This document shows, one piece after another, positions 63,627 to 64,000 of a stretch of 64,000 nt of DNA (within the stretch, counting starts at the first letter, position 1; every line of letters begins with the position of its first letter). Source of the stretch: Acetobacteraceae bacterium (lineage in GTDB: Bacteria > Pseudomonadota > Alphaproteobacteria > Acetobacterales > Acetobacteraceae); assembly GCA_004843165.1 (NCBI GenBank), contig CP039459.1, positions 437,501 to 501,500 on the forward strand, written 5' to 3'. A model generated the notes under the pieces. It was not told the DNA's origin. It saw only the letters and a program-made list of their open reading frames with translations, and made no database searches. A program made the position numbers and the translations under genes.

Positions 63627-64000
63627 TTATTCCGCTGCTGCTTCTTCTTCTTTGTGTTCTTCTTGACCTTCAATGCCAAGATCAGCTGCTTCTGCGGCTT
63701 CATCTTCTGCACGGTTTTGAGTCTGAAGATCACCAAGGACGTTTTCGTCCTCTTCTTTTGCTTTCGCCTCTTCGCCACGTGCCTGACGCTCTGCTTCTTC
63801 AGCAGAACGGGCAACATTGAGCGTTACAGAGATGACAACTTCCGGATGCAAACGCACTTTAACTTTTGTTAAGCCAAGTGCTTTGATTGGCTGATCCAGA
63901 ATGATCTGCTGACGAGAAACAGTTGCACCACCATCTTTTGTGATTGCATCTGCAATATCTCTGGCACTCACAGAACCATAAAGAGATCCGCTTTCGCCGG
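63627..64000 (-). CDS. rplI: 50S ribosomal protein L9, C-terminal part
   Basis: Partial: the start lies beyond the window. The frame before the first ATG reads [19 protein letters not shown], the L9 C-domain start, so the gene continues past 64000. [24 protein letters not shown] is the L9 C-domain. The last 40 residues are an acidic tail (Glu/Ala/Gln-rich), as in some Acetobacteraceae/Rhodospirillales. Binds the base of the L1 stalk in 23S rRNA. Confidence 0.9.
   Translation of the reverse strand, partial: GESGSLYGSVSARDIADAITKDGGATVSRQQIILDQPIKALGLTKVKVRLHPEVVISVTLNVARSAEEAERQARGEEAKAKEEDENVLGDLQTQNRAEDEAAEAADLGIEGQEEHKEEEAAAE

Noticed and set aside
1-64000. CRISPR arrays, tRNA/rRNA genes, insertion sequences
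   Set aside because: No regularly spaced repeats, no cloverleaf-type sequences and no transposase were seen on reading the window.

Overview
The window reads as chromosomal DNA of an acetic-acid-bacterium-like alphaproteobacterium (Acetobacteraceae type). It is moderately AT-rich by eye and densely coded on both strands. The evidence is the gene order: coiled-coil genes-zapA-6S RNA-fthC, epmA/epmB/efp, ftsE-ftsX-plsC, psd-pssA, lptF-lptG-lptD-surA-rsmA, rpmI-rplT near pheS-pheT, and a ribosomal protein L9 with a long acidic tail. The genus cannot be fixed from sequence alone.

Layout. 1-9.6 kb: secreted nucleoside hydrolase, an acs-GST-msrB operon, a Tat-type SDR, a secreted DUF885 protein, an unknown protein with a CdiI-like C-terminus, and an SPFH/Band 7 protein. 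9.9-15.1 kb: a SABATH-type carboxyl methyltransferase, then, divergently, a promoter and TPP riboswitch controlling a TonB-dependent receptor and two tandem TenA proteins that both carry signal peptides. 15.1-16.7 kb: an AT-rich three-gene accessory module resembling a HigBA-type toxin-antitoxin pair plus a third gene. 16.8-21 kb: TIGR00282 phosphoesterase, fthC, 6S RNA, zapA, two related coiled-coil proteins and an orphan binding protein. 21-31 kb: EF-P and its two modification enzymes, suhB, an OmpA-like protein, lepA, a glycosyltransferase-like protein, an NCS2 permease and a TusA-like protein.

31-40 kb: xseB-ispA-dxs-tlyA (isoprenoid precursors), rlmN, a tandem FKBP lipoprotein and a secreted FKBP, trpS and an orphan DNA methyltransferase. 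40-46.3 kb, minus strand: lpxB, pheT, pheS, rplT, rpmI, sufE. 46.4-51.1 kb: a membrane protein, an FtsE homologue that has lost its ATPase motifs, FtsX, PlsC, Psd and PssA, i.e. cell division linked to phospholipid synthesis. 51.1-64 kb: holC-pepA, cysQ, tsaC/sua5, the LPS-export/outer-membrane set lptF-lptG-lptD-surA-rsmA, two paralogous small His/Lys-rich proteins, and the C-terminal part of rplI running off the window.

The most distinctive features are (1) the riboswitch-controlled thiamine-salvage operon that places TenA enzymes outside the cytoplasm, next to an outer-membrane receptor, (2) the FtsE pseudo-ATPase, (3) the bacterial SABATH methyltransferase and (4) the three-gene accessory module. 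No CRISPR array, tRNA, rRNA, insertion sequence or prophage was seen.
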